From assembly GCF_002119765.1 (NCBI RefSeq), contig NZ_CP021112.1, positions 2,660,501-2,724,500 of the forward strand: 64,000 bases of DNA. The letters run 5' to 3'. The first letter of the stretch is position 1. Every line of letters starts with the position of its first letter. This DNA is from Pseudorhodoplanes sinuspersici (GTDB lineage Bacteria; Pseudomonadota; Alphaproteobacteria; Rhizobiales; Xanthobacteraceae). A program made the position numbers and the translations under genes. The notes beneath the pieces were generated by a model. The model had not been told where the DNA came from. It ran no database searches and worked only from the letters and a program-made list of their open reading frames with translations. This document shows positions 23,706 through 32,993 of the stretch, piece after piece.

Positions 23706-25802
23706 ATGAACCCGCAGACCGCCATGGATGCCGCCGCCTCCGCCAAAAATCCGCTGCTTGCTCCCTGGAACAACGCGTTCGAGGTGCCGCCATTTGCGGA
23801 GATCCTGCCGGACCATTTCGTTCCGGCTTTCGAGCAGGCGATGGCGGAGCACGACAGTGAGATCGCCGCGATCATCGCCAATCCAGCCTCGCCGGATTTC
23901 GAGAACACCATCGCTGCTCTGGAACTGTCTGGCCGCGCTCTGTCCCGGACGTCCGACGTGTTTTTCGCTTTGTCCGGTGCGGACACCAATGACGCGATCA
24001 TGACGGTCGAGCGCGAGATGTCGCCGCGGCTGGCTGCGCATTACGACGCCATCTACCTTAACGGCGATCTGTCCAGCCGCGTCGAAGCCGTGTTCCAGAA
24101 CGCCGCGTCGCTGAACCTCACCGACGAGCAGACGCGGGTGCTGGAGCGCTACCGCACCGCCTTTCGCCGGGCCGGCGCACACCTGCCTCCCGCGGCCAAA
24201 AAGCGGCTCGCCGAGATCGGCCAGCGGCTGGCGACGCTGGGCACCGCCTTCAGCCAGAATGTGCTGACGGATGAGCGTGACACCTTCATCGTACTCGAAA
24301 CCGAAGCCGATCTTGCCGGTCTGCCGGATTTCCTCCGCGCTGCGGCGCGCGAGGCGGCCGAAGAGCGCGGCCTTGCCGGCAAGCATGTCATTACGCTGTC
24401 GCGCTCCATCGTTGAGCCGTTCCTGCAATATTCCTCGCGCCGCGATCTGCGCGAGAAGGCCTTCCGCGCCTGGATGACGCGCGGCGACAACAACAACGCC
24501 ACCGACAACAAGGCGATCATCGCCGAGACCGTGGCGCTGCGGGCCGAGCGCGCCAAGCTCTTGGGCTTCCGCACCTATGCCGATTACCGGCTGGACGATT
24601 CCATGGCCAAGACGCCGGGTCGCGTGCGCGATCTTCTTGGCGAGGTGTGGCCACGGGCGCTGAAGCGGGCCTTGGCCGATCGCGACGCGCTGCAGGCGCT
24701 GGCGCAAGCCGAAGGCGGCAACTTCAAGATCGCGCCCTGGGACTGGCGCTACTATGCCGAGAAGCTGCGCAAGAAATTGCACGACGTGGATGAAGCGGCG
24801 ATCAAGCCGTATTTCCAGCTCGACAAGATCATCGCGGCGGCCTTCGACACCGCGCACCGGCTGTTCGGCCTTCAGTTCAAGCCTCGCGAGGATATCCCGG
24901 TCTGGCATCCTGACGTCCGCGTCTGGGACGTGACCGACGCCAAGGGGCAGCATGTCGCGCTGTTCTTCGGCGATTATTTTGCGCGGCCCTCGAAGCATAG
25001 CGGTGCCTGGATGACGGCGTTGCGCGAGCAGGAAAAGCTGCGGGGCAATATCCGCCCGCTGATTATTAACGTGATGAATTTCGCCAAGGGCGCCGACGGC
25101 GAGCCGACGCTCCTTTCCTTCGACGATGCGCGGACGCTGTTCCATGAATTCGGTCACGCGCTGCACGGCCTCCTTTCGGACGTGACCTATCCGACGATTT
25201 CCGGCACCAATGTCGATACCGATTTCGTCGAGCTGCCCTCGCAGCTTTACGAACACTGGTTCGAGCAGCCGGATGTGCTGCGTCGCTTCGCCGTGCATTA
25301 TCGCACCGGCGAGCCGATCCCCGAGGAATTGCTGGCGCGGTTGCTCAAGGCCCGCACGTTCAATCAGGGCTGCACGACACTGGAATATGTGTCGTCGGCG
25401 CTGGTCGATCTCGAGTTCCATTCGCTGGAATCCGCCGATGCGCTCGATGTCACCGAATTCGAACGCAAGACGCTCGACAAGCTTGGCATGCCGGAAGAGA
25501 TCGTGATGCGGCACCGCTCGCCGCATTTCCAGCATGTGTTCGCCGGCGGCGGCTATTCGTCGGCTTACTACAGCTACATGTGGTCCGAAGTGCTGGACGC
25601 AGATGCCTTCCGCGCCTTCGAGGAGACCGGCGACATCTTCGACAAGGCCACCGCCGAGAGGCTGCGGGACAATATCTACGCTGCCGGCGGCCGTCGCACC
25701 TCCGACGATGCCTATATCGGCTTCCGCGGCAAGCTGCCGAGCGTCGACGCATTGCTCGCCCGCCGCGGACTGGTGGATGCGGTGCCCTCGGGAGAGGCGT
25801 AA
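23706..25802 (+). CDS. M3-family metallopeptidase (peptidyl-dipeptidase Dcp/oligopeptidase A type)
   Basis: A 698-residue thimet-type peptidase, the normal length for Dcp/PrlC. The zinc site is FHEFGHALHG (HEFGH about residues 480-484) with the downstream Glu in FVELPSQLYEHW; the fold-specific NPLLAPW start, RDLREKAFRAWMTRG, and VFAGGGYSSAYYSYMWSEVLDADAF are present. No signal peptide, so cytoplasmic peptide degradation is likely. Dcp versus OpdA cannot be separated by eye. ATG 23706 directly follows GTG 23703; no clear ribosome site. Confidence 0.92.
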   Translation: MNPQTAMDAAASAKNPLLAPWNNAFEVPPFAEILPDHFVPAFEQAMAEHDSEIAAIIANPASPDFENTIAALELSGRALSRTSDVFFALSGADTNDAIMTVEREMSPRLAAHYDAIYLNGDLSSRVEAVFQNAASLNLTDEQTRVLERYRTAFRRAGAHLPPAAKKRLAEIGQRLATLGTAFSQNVLTDERDTFIVLETEADLAGLPDFLRAAAREAAEERGLAGKHVITLSRSIVEPFLQYSSRRDLREKAFRAWMTRGDNNNATDNKAIIAETVALRAERAKLLGFRTYADYRLDDSMAKTPGRVRDLLGEVWPRALKRALADRDALQALAQAEGGNFKIAPWDWRYYAEKLRKKLHDVDEAAIKPYFQLDKIIAAAFDTAHRLFGLQFKPREDIPVWHPDVRVWDVTDAKGQHVALFFGDYFARPSKHSGAWMTALREQEKLRGNIRPLIINVMNFAKGADGEPTLLSFDDARTLFHEFGHALHGLLSDVTYPTISGTNVDTDFVELPSQLYEHWFEQPDVLRRFAVHYRTGEPIPEELLARLLKARTFNQGCTTLEYVSSALVDLEFHSLESADALDVTEFERKTLDKLGMPEEIVMRHRSPHFQHVFAGGGYSSAYYSYMWSEVLDADAFRAFEETGDIFDKATAERLRDNIYAAGGRRTSDDAYIGFRGKLPSVDALLARRGLVDAVPSGEA

Positions 25803-26131
25803 GCCAAAGTAACTGCGCCGGACGACTGGCTGTTCCTCCATGTGAAGCGGGGAGGGCGCCTAAAACCGGCGATCTCGGAATAACCGCGATGCTTTTTGCC
25901 GAGCTTGCGGGCGTTCAAACGCCTCCACGGCACGCTCGGTTCGAGCAACTGGACTTCTAGGAGCATGAACACGGCGTCAAAGCTGGCCCGGGGCCGCGAC
26001 GAAAGTCCCGCCAGGCAATGGCTTTCGCTCTTTGTAGGAATATTTTCATGTGAAACATTGTGGCCTTTCCGGTCGTGGTGGGCCCTACGCGTTTATGTTC
26101 AGGAAAGATGAGATCGGATCAGCCAACAATG
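25803..26131. other. Gene-free gap, nothing recognised
   Basis: 329 bases between the converging M3 peptidase and alpha/beta-hydrolase genes. Short frames exist on both strands (for example from ATG 25965) but none has a normal ribosome site or recognisable sequence. No repeat, tRNA or clear terminator is seen. Confidence 0.5.
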
Positions 26132-27148
26132 TTACGTCTGCGAAGCGAGGCTGCGGATGAGGGCTTTATGAAACTCGTCCGGCGACTCGACCTGCGGCGA
26201 GTGACCGAGCGCAGGAAACTCCACGAGCGTTGCATTGGGGATGGCTTTCGCAGCGCGCCGTCCGAGTTCGTCATAATGGCCAAGTTTGTTGGCGATCTCT
26301 TTCGGAGCGCGGTTGGCGCCCGGTGCTGTGCGGTCTTTGCCGCCGATCATTAATAATGTCGGTACGGTCATGCGTCCAAACTCGTGCACGACGGGCTGGG
26401 TGAAGATCATGTCCGAGGTCTGCGCCTGATTGCGTGCGACAAGGTCCTTTCCGGGTCCCGCATACATGCCGGCAGCCATCGAAACCCAGCGATCATATTC
26501 GGGCTTCCACTGACCGTTGTAATAGAAGCGCTGCTGATAGGCCTTGATGCTGTCGAAGCTCGTCTTCAACTCATTCTGGTAAAGTTGATCGATGGTCGCG
26601 TAGGGGACCCCCTCGGCTTGCCAGTCTTCGAGCCCCAGCGGATTGACCATCACCAGCCGTTCGACCGACTGCGGATAACTGAGCGCGTAGCGCGCCGCGA
26701 GCATGCCGCCCATGGAATGGCCAAGGATGATGGCGCGCTCGACGCCGAGCGAAGCGAGCAAGGCGTGTGTGTTGGCGGCCAATTGGTCGAAGCTGAATTG
26801 ATAGCCGTCGGGCTTGGTGGATGCGCAAAATCCGATCTGGTCGGGCACGATCACCCGGTAGCCGGCCTGTGCCAGAACGCCGATCGTCGCCTCCCAGGTC
26901 GCGCCGCAGAAATTCTTGCCGTGCAGGAGCACGATGCTGCGACCGTTGGCGGCTCCGGTTGGCGCAATGTCCATGAAGGCCATGGAGAGCTGTTTGCCCT
27001 GCGAGGAGAATTCAAAACGGCGAACCGGATGGGGATATTGAAACCCTTCCAATTGTGGCCCGTAGCTGGTGGCCGGCGGATTGGCGCTGGCCGGTACAAC
27101 ACAAATCAGGCTCAGGGCGGCCGCGATCATGGATATGTGCAATTTCAT
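26132..27148 (-). CDS. Secreted alpha/beta-fold hydrolase
   Basis: A 338-residue protein with a Sec signal peptide (MKLHISMIAAALSLICVVPASA). Alpha/beta-hydrolase features: oxyanion region VLLHGKNFCGATW (~74-85), nucleophile elbow LGHSMGG (S145), late Asp in MIGGKDRTAPG and His in ALGHSPQVE. Similar periplasmic hydrolases are of unknown substrate. ATG 27148 is preceded by AGGAGAAGACG; the frame extends seven codons further to 27169 without need. Converges on the M3 peptidase gene. Confidence 0.87.
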   Translation of the reverse strand: MKLHISMIAAALSLICVVPASANPPATSYGPQLEGFQYPHPVRRFEFSSQGKQLSMAFMDIAPTGAANGRSIVLLHGKNFCGATWEATIGVLAQAGYRVIVPDQIGFCASTKPDGYQFSFDQLAANTHALLASLGVERAIILGHSMGGMLAARYALSYPQSVERLVMVNPLGLEDWQAEGVPYATIDQLYQNELKTSFDSIKAYQQRFYYNGQWKPEYDRWVSMAAGMYAGPGKDLVARNQAQTSDMIFTQPVVHEFGRMTVPTLLMIGGKDRTAPGANRAPKEIANKLGHYDELGRRAAKAIPNATLVEFPALGHSPQVESPDEFHKALIRSLASQT

Positions 27149-27335
27149 CGTCTTCTCCTCGGAGCGCACGGCTAACGTCTGGCAGGCAGGATCGTTGCGC
27201 GGCCGAGATCGTTGCGCGGCAATGTGACCGCCTGATGTGCAGGCGCGCGTCGTGCATTCTGCCGCTCTTGCCGACAGGCATCCGGCGTGAGATGGGACGG
27301 TCTGAATTGCTCTCGTTGCCTGTTCTGGTGCATCA

Positions 27336-28931
27336 ATGACCTCCTATACCTCTAGCCATCGCCGCGGCGTTGCTGCCGCTCCGCATCATGCTGCTGCCGA
27401 AGCAGGCCGTCTTGTGCTCGCCGATGGCGGCAATGCGCTGGAAGCCATGGTGGCGATGGCGGCGAGCATCGCTGCCGTTTATCCGCACATGACTCACATT
27501 GGGGGCGACGGCTTCTGGGTGGTGCGCGAGCCCAATGGCCGTGTGCGCGCAATTATGGCGCCGGGGCCGGCCGGTGCACGCGCGACAATCGAATTCTATC
27601 GGGAGCGCGGCTATGACGCGATTCCGGCGCGCGGTCCGTTCGCCGCGCTGACCGTACCGGGCGCGATCGGCGGCTGGATGCAGGCTCTCGATGGCGCCAA
27701 GTCGCTGGGCGGGAAAATCCCTCTCGACGTGTTGCTCGCCCCCGCAATCGCGCAGGCCCGCGATGGTTATGTCGTCAGCCGCAGCCAGCACGCGCTGACG
27801 CGCGACAAGCTCGGCGAGATGAACGAGGCTGCCGGTTTCGCCGACACGTTCCTCGTTGACGGTAAGGTGCCGGCCGAAGGCGCAACGATGAGGCAGACCG
27901 CTTTCGCAGCGACACTCGATCAACTGGCGCATGCGGGGCTCGACGATTTTTATCGCGGCGATATCGGGCGCGAGATCGCTGCCGACCTCGAGCGCATCGG
28001 CTCGCCCGTGACGCGCGCCGACATCGAGAGGTATCGCGCTTACGTCACCGAGCCGCTGTCTGTACCGCTGATCGTCGGCACGCTCTACAATTCCCCGCCG
28101 CCGACGCAAGGGCTGGCTTCGCTCATCATCCTGGCGCTGTTCGATCGTCTGCGCGTGCCGGAAGCCGAAGGCTTCGATTTCGTGCACGGGCTGGTGGAGG
28201 CGACCAAACGCGCCTTTCGCGTGCGCGACAAATTCGTGACCGACCCAAAATATCTCAGCGAGCCGATGAGCAAATTCCTGGACGCGGCATTCCTGGATGG
28301 CGAATTGCAGCGGATCGACCGCAAAAAGGCGGCGCGCTGGCCGGCTCCCTATGGCGAAGGCGATACGGTGTGGATGGGGGCCGCCGATTCATCCGGGCTG
28401 GTCGTCTCCTACATCCAGTCGATTTACTGGGAATTCGGCTCGGGCTGTGTGCTGCCGCGCACGGGCGTCTTGATGCAGAACCGTGGCGCCAGCTTCTCGC
28501 TGGATAAAAACGCCGTAAACCCGCTGAAGCCCGGCCGCTTGCCATTCCATACCTTGAATCCCGCGCTCGCCGTTCTCAAGGATGGCCGTGTCATGGCCTA
28601 CGGCACCATGGGCGGTGACGGCCAGCCGCAGACTCAAGGCATGGTTTTCTCGCGCCATGTGCTATTTGGAAAGCCGCTGGAAGAGGCGATCGACGCGCCG
28701 CGCTGGCTGCTCGGCCGCACTTGGGGCTCTGCGCATACCAACCTGCGGATGGAATCCCGTTTCGACGGCAACCTTGTCGATCGCCTGTTGTCGGCCGGTC
28801 ACGACGTGGACGTTCTGCCGGAAGCCTATTCCGATACGATGGGCCATGCCGGGGCGGTGGTGCTGCATCCCGATGGGACGATGGAAGGCGCACACGATCC
28901 ACGCGCCGATCCGGGCGCTTTTGGGGTCTGA
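27336..28931 (+). CDS. Gamma-glutamyltransferase family protein
   Basis: A 531-residue Ntn hydrolase of the GGT family. Features: ADGGNALEAMVAMAASIAAVYPHMTHIGGDGFWVV (~30-64), the maturation site region GDTVWMGAADSSG with the presumed catalytic Thr (about residue 346), PLKPGRLPFHTLNPALAVL and GTMGGDGQPQTQG. The canonical GGT threonine context is TxHTTH; here it is EGDTVWM, so substrate range may differ from glutathione. No signal peptide is visible, unlike periplasmic GGTs, so it may be a cytoplasmic acylase-like relative. Confidence 0.85.
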   Translation: MTSYTSSHRRGVAAAPHHAAAEAGRLVLADGGNALEAMVAMAASIAAVYPHMTHIGGDGFWVVREPNGRVRAIMAPGPAGARATIEFYRERGYDAIPARGPFAALTVPGAIGGWMQALDGAKSLGGKIPLDVLLAPAIAQARDGYVVSRSQHALTRDKLGEMNEAAGFADTFLVDGKVPAEGATMRQTAFAATLDQLAHAGLDDFYRGDIGREIAADLERIGSPVTRADIERYRAYVTEPLSVPLIVGTLYNSPPPTQGLASLIILALFDRLRVPEAEGFDFVHGLVEATKRAFRVRDKFVTDPKYLSEPMSKFLDAAFLDGELQRIDRKKAARWPAPYGEGDTVWMGAADSSGLVVSYIQSIYWEFGSGCVLPRTGVLMQNRGASFSLDKNAVNPLKPGRLPFHTLNPALAVLKDGRVMAYGTMGGDGQPQTQGMVFSRHVLFGKPLEEAIDAPRWLLGRTWGSAHTNLRMESRFDGNLVDRLLSAGHDVDVLPEAYSDTMGHAGAVVLHPDGTMEGAHDPRADPGAFGV

Positions 28932-29007
28932 TGTTATGACCCTCGCCTCCATTCCGCCCTGATCCGTGGTATGGTCGTGGCTACACCTGCTTCAAAAGCT
29001 GGAACCC

Positions 29008-29646
29008 ATGATTTCCCGTATCTTTCGCGCATTCGTGCTGGCTGCTTTTGCGTTGCCGCTGGTGGTGACCGCCGCCCGCGCGCATCCTCATGTCTATGTC
29101 ACAATGAAGAGCGAGATTGTCTATGACGGCGAAGGCCGGATGACCGGCATCCGGCATCACTGGACCTTCGACGACATGTTCTCGTCCTACGCCACGCAGG
29201 GACTCGAATCGAAACAGAAGGGCGTATTCACCCGGGAGGAATTGCAGCCGCTCGCGGAAGTGAATGTCACTTCAATGAAGGAATATGATTTCTTCACGCA
29301 GGGCACGATGAACGGCCAGAAGGTCGAGTTCGAAACGCCCACCGATTATTTCCTCGAGATGAACGACCAGCTTCTCACTCTGCATTTCACGCTGCCGCTG
29401 AAAAAGCCGGTTTCGACCAAGAATGTCGATCTCGAAGTCTATGATCCGCTTTATTTCGTCGCCTTCGAGTTTGCCGAGAAAGAGCCGATCACGCTGAAAG
29501 GCGCGCCGGCGCAGTGCAAGCTCAACACGGTGAAGCTTGGGGATGCGACTCAGTCGAGATCCTTGAGCGAAGCCTTGTTCGCCAGGCCCGATCCGAATGC
29601 TCAATGGGGCGCTCAATTCGCCAACAAGATTGCCGTGAAATGCTGA
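29008..29646 (+). CDS. DUF1007 periplasmic protein, partner of NicO exporter
   Basis: A 212-residue DUF1007 protein with a signal peptide (FVLAAFALPLVVTAARA) followed at once by HPHVYVTMKSEIVYD, a His-start typical of this family. RHHWTFDDMFSSYATQGL and LYFVAFEFAEKEPITL are also family-like. The N-terminal HPH of the mature protein suggests metal binding. Its stop overlaps the start of the NicO gene by seven bases: the pair is a common nickel/cobalt efflux unit. I start at ATG 29008; the frame continues to 28966. Confidence 0.85.
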   Translation: MISRIFRAFVLAAFALPLVVTAARAHPHVYVTMKSEIVYDGEGRMTGIRHHWTFDDMFSSYATQGLESKQKGVFTREELQPLAEVNVTSMKEYDFFTQGTMNGQKVEFETPTDYFLEMNDQLLTLHFTLPLKKPVSTKNVDLEVYDPLYFVAFEFAEKEPITLKGAPAQCKLNTVKLGDATQSRSLSEALFARPDPNAQWGAQFANKIAVKC

Positions 29647-30785
29647 CAGCCCGTCGGGCGCTTGCCATCGCTCTGATCTGTTTCGGCGCGGCGGTGGTCG
29701 TGTCTGTTATTGCCGCATGGATGAGCGACCCGTCGTTCGCGCAGGGTAACCCCTTTGGTGCGCCCCGCGGCGCTCCGCCGCCTGATGGTCTAGTCGGCTG
29801 GATCATTGCGAAGCAGTCGGAATTCTATCGCGGTCTGTCCGCCTCGATCCGCGCGGCGAAGGTGGACGGCAGCGCCGTGTGGGGCCTGTTCGGCTTGTCG
29901 TTTGCCTATGGCGTCTTTCACGCCGCCGGACCCGGGCACGGCAAGGCGGTGATCTCGTCTTATGTCGTGGCGAATGGTGAGACCTGGCGCCGTGGCGTGG
30001 CGCTGTCGTTCGCTTCGGCCTTGCTGCAGGCGTTGGTCGCGGTTGCCATCGTTGGCATCGCGGCGGTTTTGCTCGGTGCGACGCGCCGCGCGATGGACGG
30101 CACGGTATGGTGGATCGAAGTGGTCAGTTACGGGCTGATCGCGGTTCTGGGCGTGCGCCTGTTGTGGGTGAAGGGCCGTTCTTTCCTCAATGCGATCGGC
30201 AAATACAGAGCGGCAGAGGCAAAGCCCTTGACGGTGGCGCATCACGATGAGGCAAATCACCTCCATTCACATGCGCACGACCACGCTCATGATGACCACG
30301 TTCACGGTCCGGCTTGCTCGCATCATTCGCATGCACATCACGGACATCATCATGAACATGGACCGGGTTGCGGCCATGATCACGACGATCATGCGTCGGC
30401 CTGGGGCCACGCGCATGGACCAGAGCCCGAGGAGTTGGCCGGACCGGGTGGCTGGAAACGAGGCCTCGCGGCCATCGTCGCCGTTGGCCTGCGGCCCTGT
30501 TCGGGCGCGATCCTCGTTCTCGTCTTTGCGCTGGCGCAGGGGCTGTTCTGGGCCGGCGTCGGCGCGACGTTCATCATGGGCCTCGGCACGGCCATCACCG
30601 TCGCCGTGATCGCGACCGTGGCGGTTGCGGCGCGTGGTGTGGCCAAGAGGTTCGCCGATGCGCGTCCGGGGCCTGGCATGTTGGTTCTGCGCGGTCTCGA
30701 AGTGGCCGCTGCTATTCTGGTGCTCTTCTTCGGCATTGCGTTGTTGATGGGCTATATGGCCAGCGAACGCATGTTCGCGGCCTGA
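29640..30785 (+). CDS. NicO/RcnA-type nickel-cobalt transporter
   Basis: A 381-residue inner-membrane protein. FAYGVFHAAGPGHGKAVISSYVVANGE (about residues 90-116) is the HxxxPGHGK signature of the NicO/RcnA family. A His/Asp-rich cytoplasmic or periplasmic loop (about 205-260) has some 25 His, as in RcnA. The second repeat is GLRPCSGAILVLVFALAQGLF. Its ATG overlaps the DUF1007 stop. I infer export of Ni/Co; no regulator such as RcnR is next to it. Confidence 0.88.
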   Translation: MLTARRALAIALICFGAAVVVSVIAAWMSDPSFAQGNPFGAPRGAPPPDGLVGWIIAKQSEFYRGLSASIRAAKVDGSAVWGLFGLSFAYGVFHAAGPGHGKAVISSYVVANGETWRRGVALSFASALLQALVAVAIVGIAAVLLGATRRAMDGTVWWIEVVSYGLIAVLGVRLLWVKGRSFLNAIGKYRAAEAKPLTVAHHDEANHLHSHAHDHAHDDHVHGPACSHHSHAHHGHHHEHGPGCGHDHDDHASAWGHAHGPEPEELAGPGGWKRGLAAIVAVGLRPCSGAILVLVFALAQGLFWAGVGATFIMGLGTAITVAVIATVAVAARGVAKRFADARPGPGMLVLRGLEVAAAILVLFFGIALLMGYMASERMFAA

Positions 30786-30829
30786 TGCTGCCGCTATAGT
30801 CCGCGTTGCGGAACCTTGGGCAGCCGCGC

Positions 30830-31603
30830 ATGAAAGCAGAAACGATCTTCGATCTGACCGGCGAAGTCGCACTCGTTACCGGCGCGTCGTCGGGACTTGG
30901 TGCGCGCTTCGCGCAGGTGCTGGCGGCGAATGGCGCCAAAGTTGTCCTGGTCGCGCGGCGCAAGGACCGTCTCGATGCGTTGTGCGCGCAAATCGAAGCG
31001 TCCGGCGGGCAGGCCATCGCCATCGAGGCCGATGTGCTCGATCGCGCCGCCATGACGGTCGCATTCGACAAAGCGCAATCCGCTTTTGGACCGGTGACGA
31101 TTCTTCTCAACAATGCCGGCGTCGCACAGACTGCGCGGGCGATCGACATGACCGAGGAGGAATGGCGGCGCGTCCTGTCCATCGATCTCGATTCGGTGTT
31201 CTTCTGGGCGCAAGAAGGCGCACGCCGCATGATTGCGGCTGGCCGCAAGGGCGCGATCGTCAATACGGCGTCGGTGCTCGGCTTCGGTGTGTCGAAAGGT
31301 GTTGCGGCCTACGCCGTCGCGAAAGCTGGTGTCGTGCAACTGACAAAGGCCCTGGCGCTCGAACTGGCCACAAAGGGCGTTCGGGTGAACGCCATCGCAC
31401 CGGGCTGGTTCGTTACCGAAATCAACCAGACATTTCTGCAAAGTGAAAAAGGACGGGAGATCGAACGCTCGATCCCGATGGGCCGTTTCGGCGAGGACGG
31501 AGATCTCGATGGAGCCTTGCTGCTGCTGGTCTCCAAAGCCGGTTCCTATATGACCGGCGCCAGCATCATCGTCGATGGCGGGCAGACCGTCGTTCTCGGC
31601 TAG
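30830..31603 (+). CDS. SDR-family oxidoreductase
   Basis: A 257-residue classical short-chain dehydrogenase: TGASSGLGARFAQ (~17-29), ADVLD, NNAGVAQ, catalytic Ser in VNTASVLG, YAVAK as the YxxxK, then RVNAIAPGWFVTEIN and ASIIVDGGQTVVLG. An intact active site, in contrast to the SDR at 17094-17813. Substrate unknown; FabG-like members reduce 3-oxoacyl groups. Start ATG 30830; eight more residues are possible upstream. Confidence 0.88.
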   Translation: MKAETIFDLTGEVALVTGASSGLGARFAQVLAANGAKVVLVARRKDRLDALCAQIEASGGQAIAIEADVLDRAAMTVAFDKAQSAFGPVTILLNNAGVAQTARAIDMTEEEWRRVLSIDLDSVFFWAQEGARRMIAAGRKGAIVNTASVLGFGVSKGVAAYAVAKAGVVQLTKALALELATKGVRVNAIAPGWFVTEINQTFLQSEKGREIERSIPMGRFGEDGDLDGALLLLVSKAGSYMTGASIIVDGGQTVVLG

Positions 31604-31708
31604 TGCTTTTCTCGCTGATTTGCACCCGGACCCATCAGCAATGCGAATGCGAGACTTGCATTCAATTTGCTTGATGTGAGCGCCAACAGCGACCAGTGTG
31701 CAGCCGCC

Positions 31709-32935
31709 ATGAAGGACGGCCTTGCCGGAAGCCGGCCACAACTTGTCGATTCGCGCTATGCTTGGCTGCGGCTGGGCGTAGCGCTTTTGCTGACCACGGT
31801 CGGCAGTGTCGGTATGTGGTCCTACGTCGTCGTTCTGCCGGCAGTGCAGGCCGACTTCGGCATCGCCCGTGCTGACGCGACATTCCCCTACACGATGTGC
31901 ATGGTCGGCTTTGCGGCCGGCAATGCCTTGCTCGGCCGCCTGGCGGATCGTTACGGCATCATCGCCGCGGTTCTTCTTGGTATCGCGTGCCTCGGTATGG
32001 GCTATGTCGGTGCCGGTCTTGCACCCAATATGACGATCCTGTCGTTGGCGCATGTGCTGATCGGGCTTGGCGCGGCCGCGTCTTTCGCTCCAATGATCGC
32101 CGACATCTCGCACTGGTTCCTCCGGCGCCGCGGTATCGCCGTGGCGATCGCGGCATCGGGGAATTACTTTGCCGGCGCGATCTGGCCGCCGGTGATCCAG
32201 CATTTCACATCGGCGGCAGGCTGGCGTCCGACCCATATCGGCATCGGGTTGTTTTGCGTCGTCGCCATGCTGCCGTTGTCGCTGATGTTCCGTCAGCGCA
32301 CGGTGATGCTCGAGACGCCCCTGGAGGGCGCCGGTTTCCGCGCACCGAATCTCGGTATTTCTCAGAATGCACTGTTCGTTCTTCTCTGCATCGCCGGCGT
32401 TGCCTGTTGCGTCGCCATGGCGATGCCGCAGGTGCATATCGTCGCCTATTGTGGCGATCTCGGTTATGGCGTTGCGCGCGGCGCCGAGATGCTGTCGATC
32501 ATGCTGATCGGCGGCATCTTCAGCCGCATTGCGTCCGGATTCATCGCCGATAAGGTCGGCGGCGTCATGACGATGCTAATCGGCTCGTTCATGCAGGCCG
32601 TTGCGCTGGCGTTGTACTTTTTCTTCGATGGCCTAACGTCACTTTACCTGATCTCGCTGCTGTTCGGACTGTTCCAGGGCGGCATCGTGCCGAGCTATGC
32701 GATCATCATCCGCGAATATTTCCCGCCGAAGGAAGCCGGCTCGCGCGTCGGCACCGTCATCATGGCGACGGTGTTCGGCATGGCATTGGGCGGCTGGATG
32801 TCAGGCTGGATTTTCGACCTGACCGGCTCCTATCGCATCGCCTTCCTGAACGGGCTGGCGTGGAACCTGCTCAACCTTGCGATCGCCATTTGGCTGCTGC
32901 GCGCCGGCGGCCGTCCGAAACCGGCGATGGCGTAG
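31709..32935 (+). CDS. MFS transporter (oxalate/formate antiporter-like)
   Basis: A ~408-residue major-facilitator protein with twelve predicted helices. WSYVVVLPAVQADFGIARADATFPYTMCMVGFAAGNALLGRLADRYG is the first signature (loop 2-3 GRLADRYG), and the C-half mirrors it with IASGFIADKVGG. The overall type is the monocarboxylate/oxalate-formate group (MFS_1). The start is unsure: ATG 31709, GTG 31676 and TTG 31667 are in frame and none has a good ribosome site. The substrate is unknown; the neighbouring TctC receptor points to carboxylates. Confidence 0.82.
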   Translation: MKDGLAGSRPQLVDSRYAWLRLGVALLLTTVGSVGMWSYVVVLPAVQADFGIARADATFPYTMCMVGFAAGNALLGRLADRYGIIAAVLLGIACLGMGYVGAGLAPNMTILSLAHVLIGLGAAASFAPMIADISHWFLRRRGIAVAIAASGNYFAGAIWPPVIQHFTSAAGWRPTHIGIGLFCVVAMLPLSLMFRQRTVMLETPLEGAGFRAPNLGISQNALFVLLCIAGVACCVAMAMPQVHIVAYCGDLGYGVARGAEMLSIMLIGGIFSRIASGFIADKVGGVMTMLIGSFMQAVALALYFFFDGLTSLYLISLLFGLFQGGIVPSYAIIIREYFPPKEAGSRVGTVIMATVFGMALGGWMSGWIFDLTGSYRIAFLNGLAWNLLNLAIAIWLLRAGGRPKPAMA

Positions 32936-32951
32936 GTGCTGAAGATCCCTC

Positions 32952-32985
32952 TGTCATGGCCGGGACAACAAGCCCGGCCATGACA
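32952..32985. terminator. Bidirectional hairpin between MFS and TctC genes
   Basis: TGTCATGGCCGGG (32952-32964) pairs exactly with CCCGGCCATGACA (32973-32985) around eight bases, between two converging genes. No T run on the plus strand. It may also be a short dispersed repeat of the ATGGCCGGG type. Confidence 0.55.
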
Positions 32986-32993
32986 AGACAATT

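Noticed and set aside
23658-25841. 727-codon minus-strand frame opposite the M3 peptidase
   Set aside because: Antisense shadow of a gene with a clear HEFGH zinc site; no recognisable motifs of its own.
30794-32437. 547-codon minus-strand frame across SDR and MFS genes
   Set aside because: Spans two well-supported plus-strand genes and their intergenic gap; polar low-complexity product.
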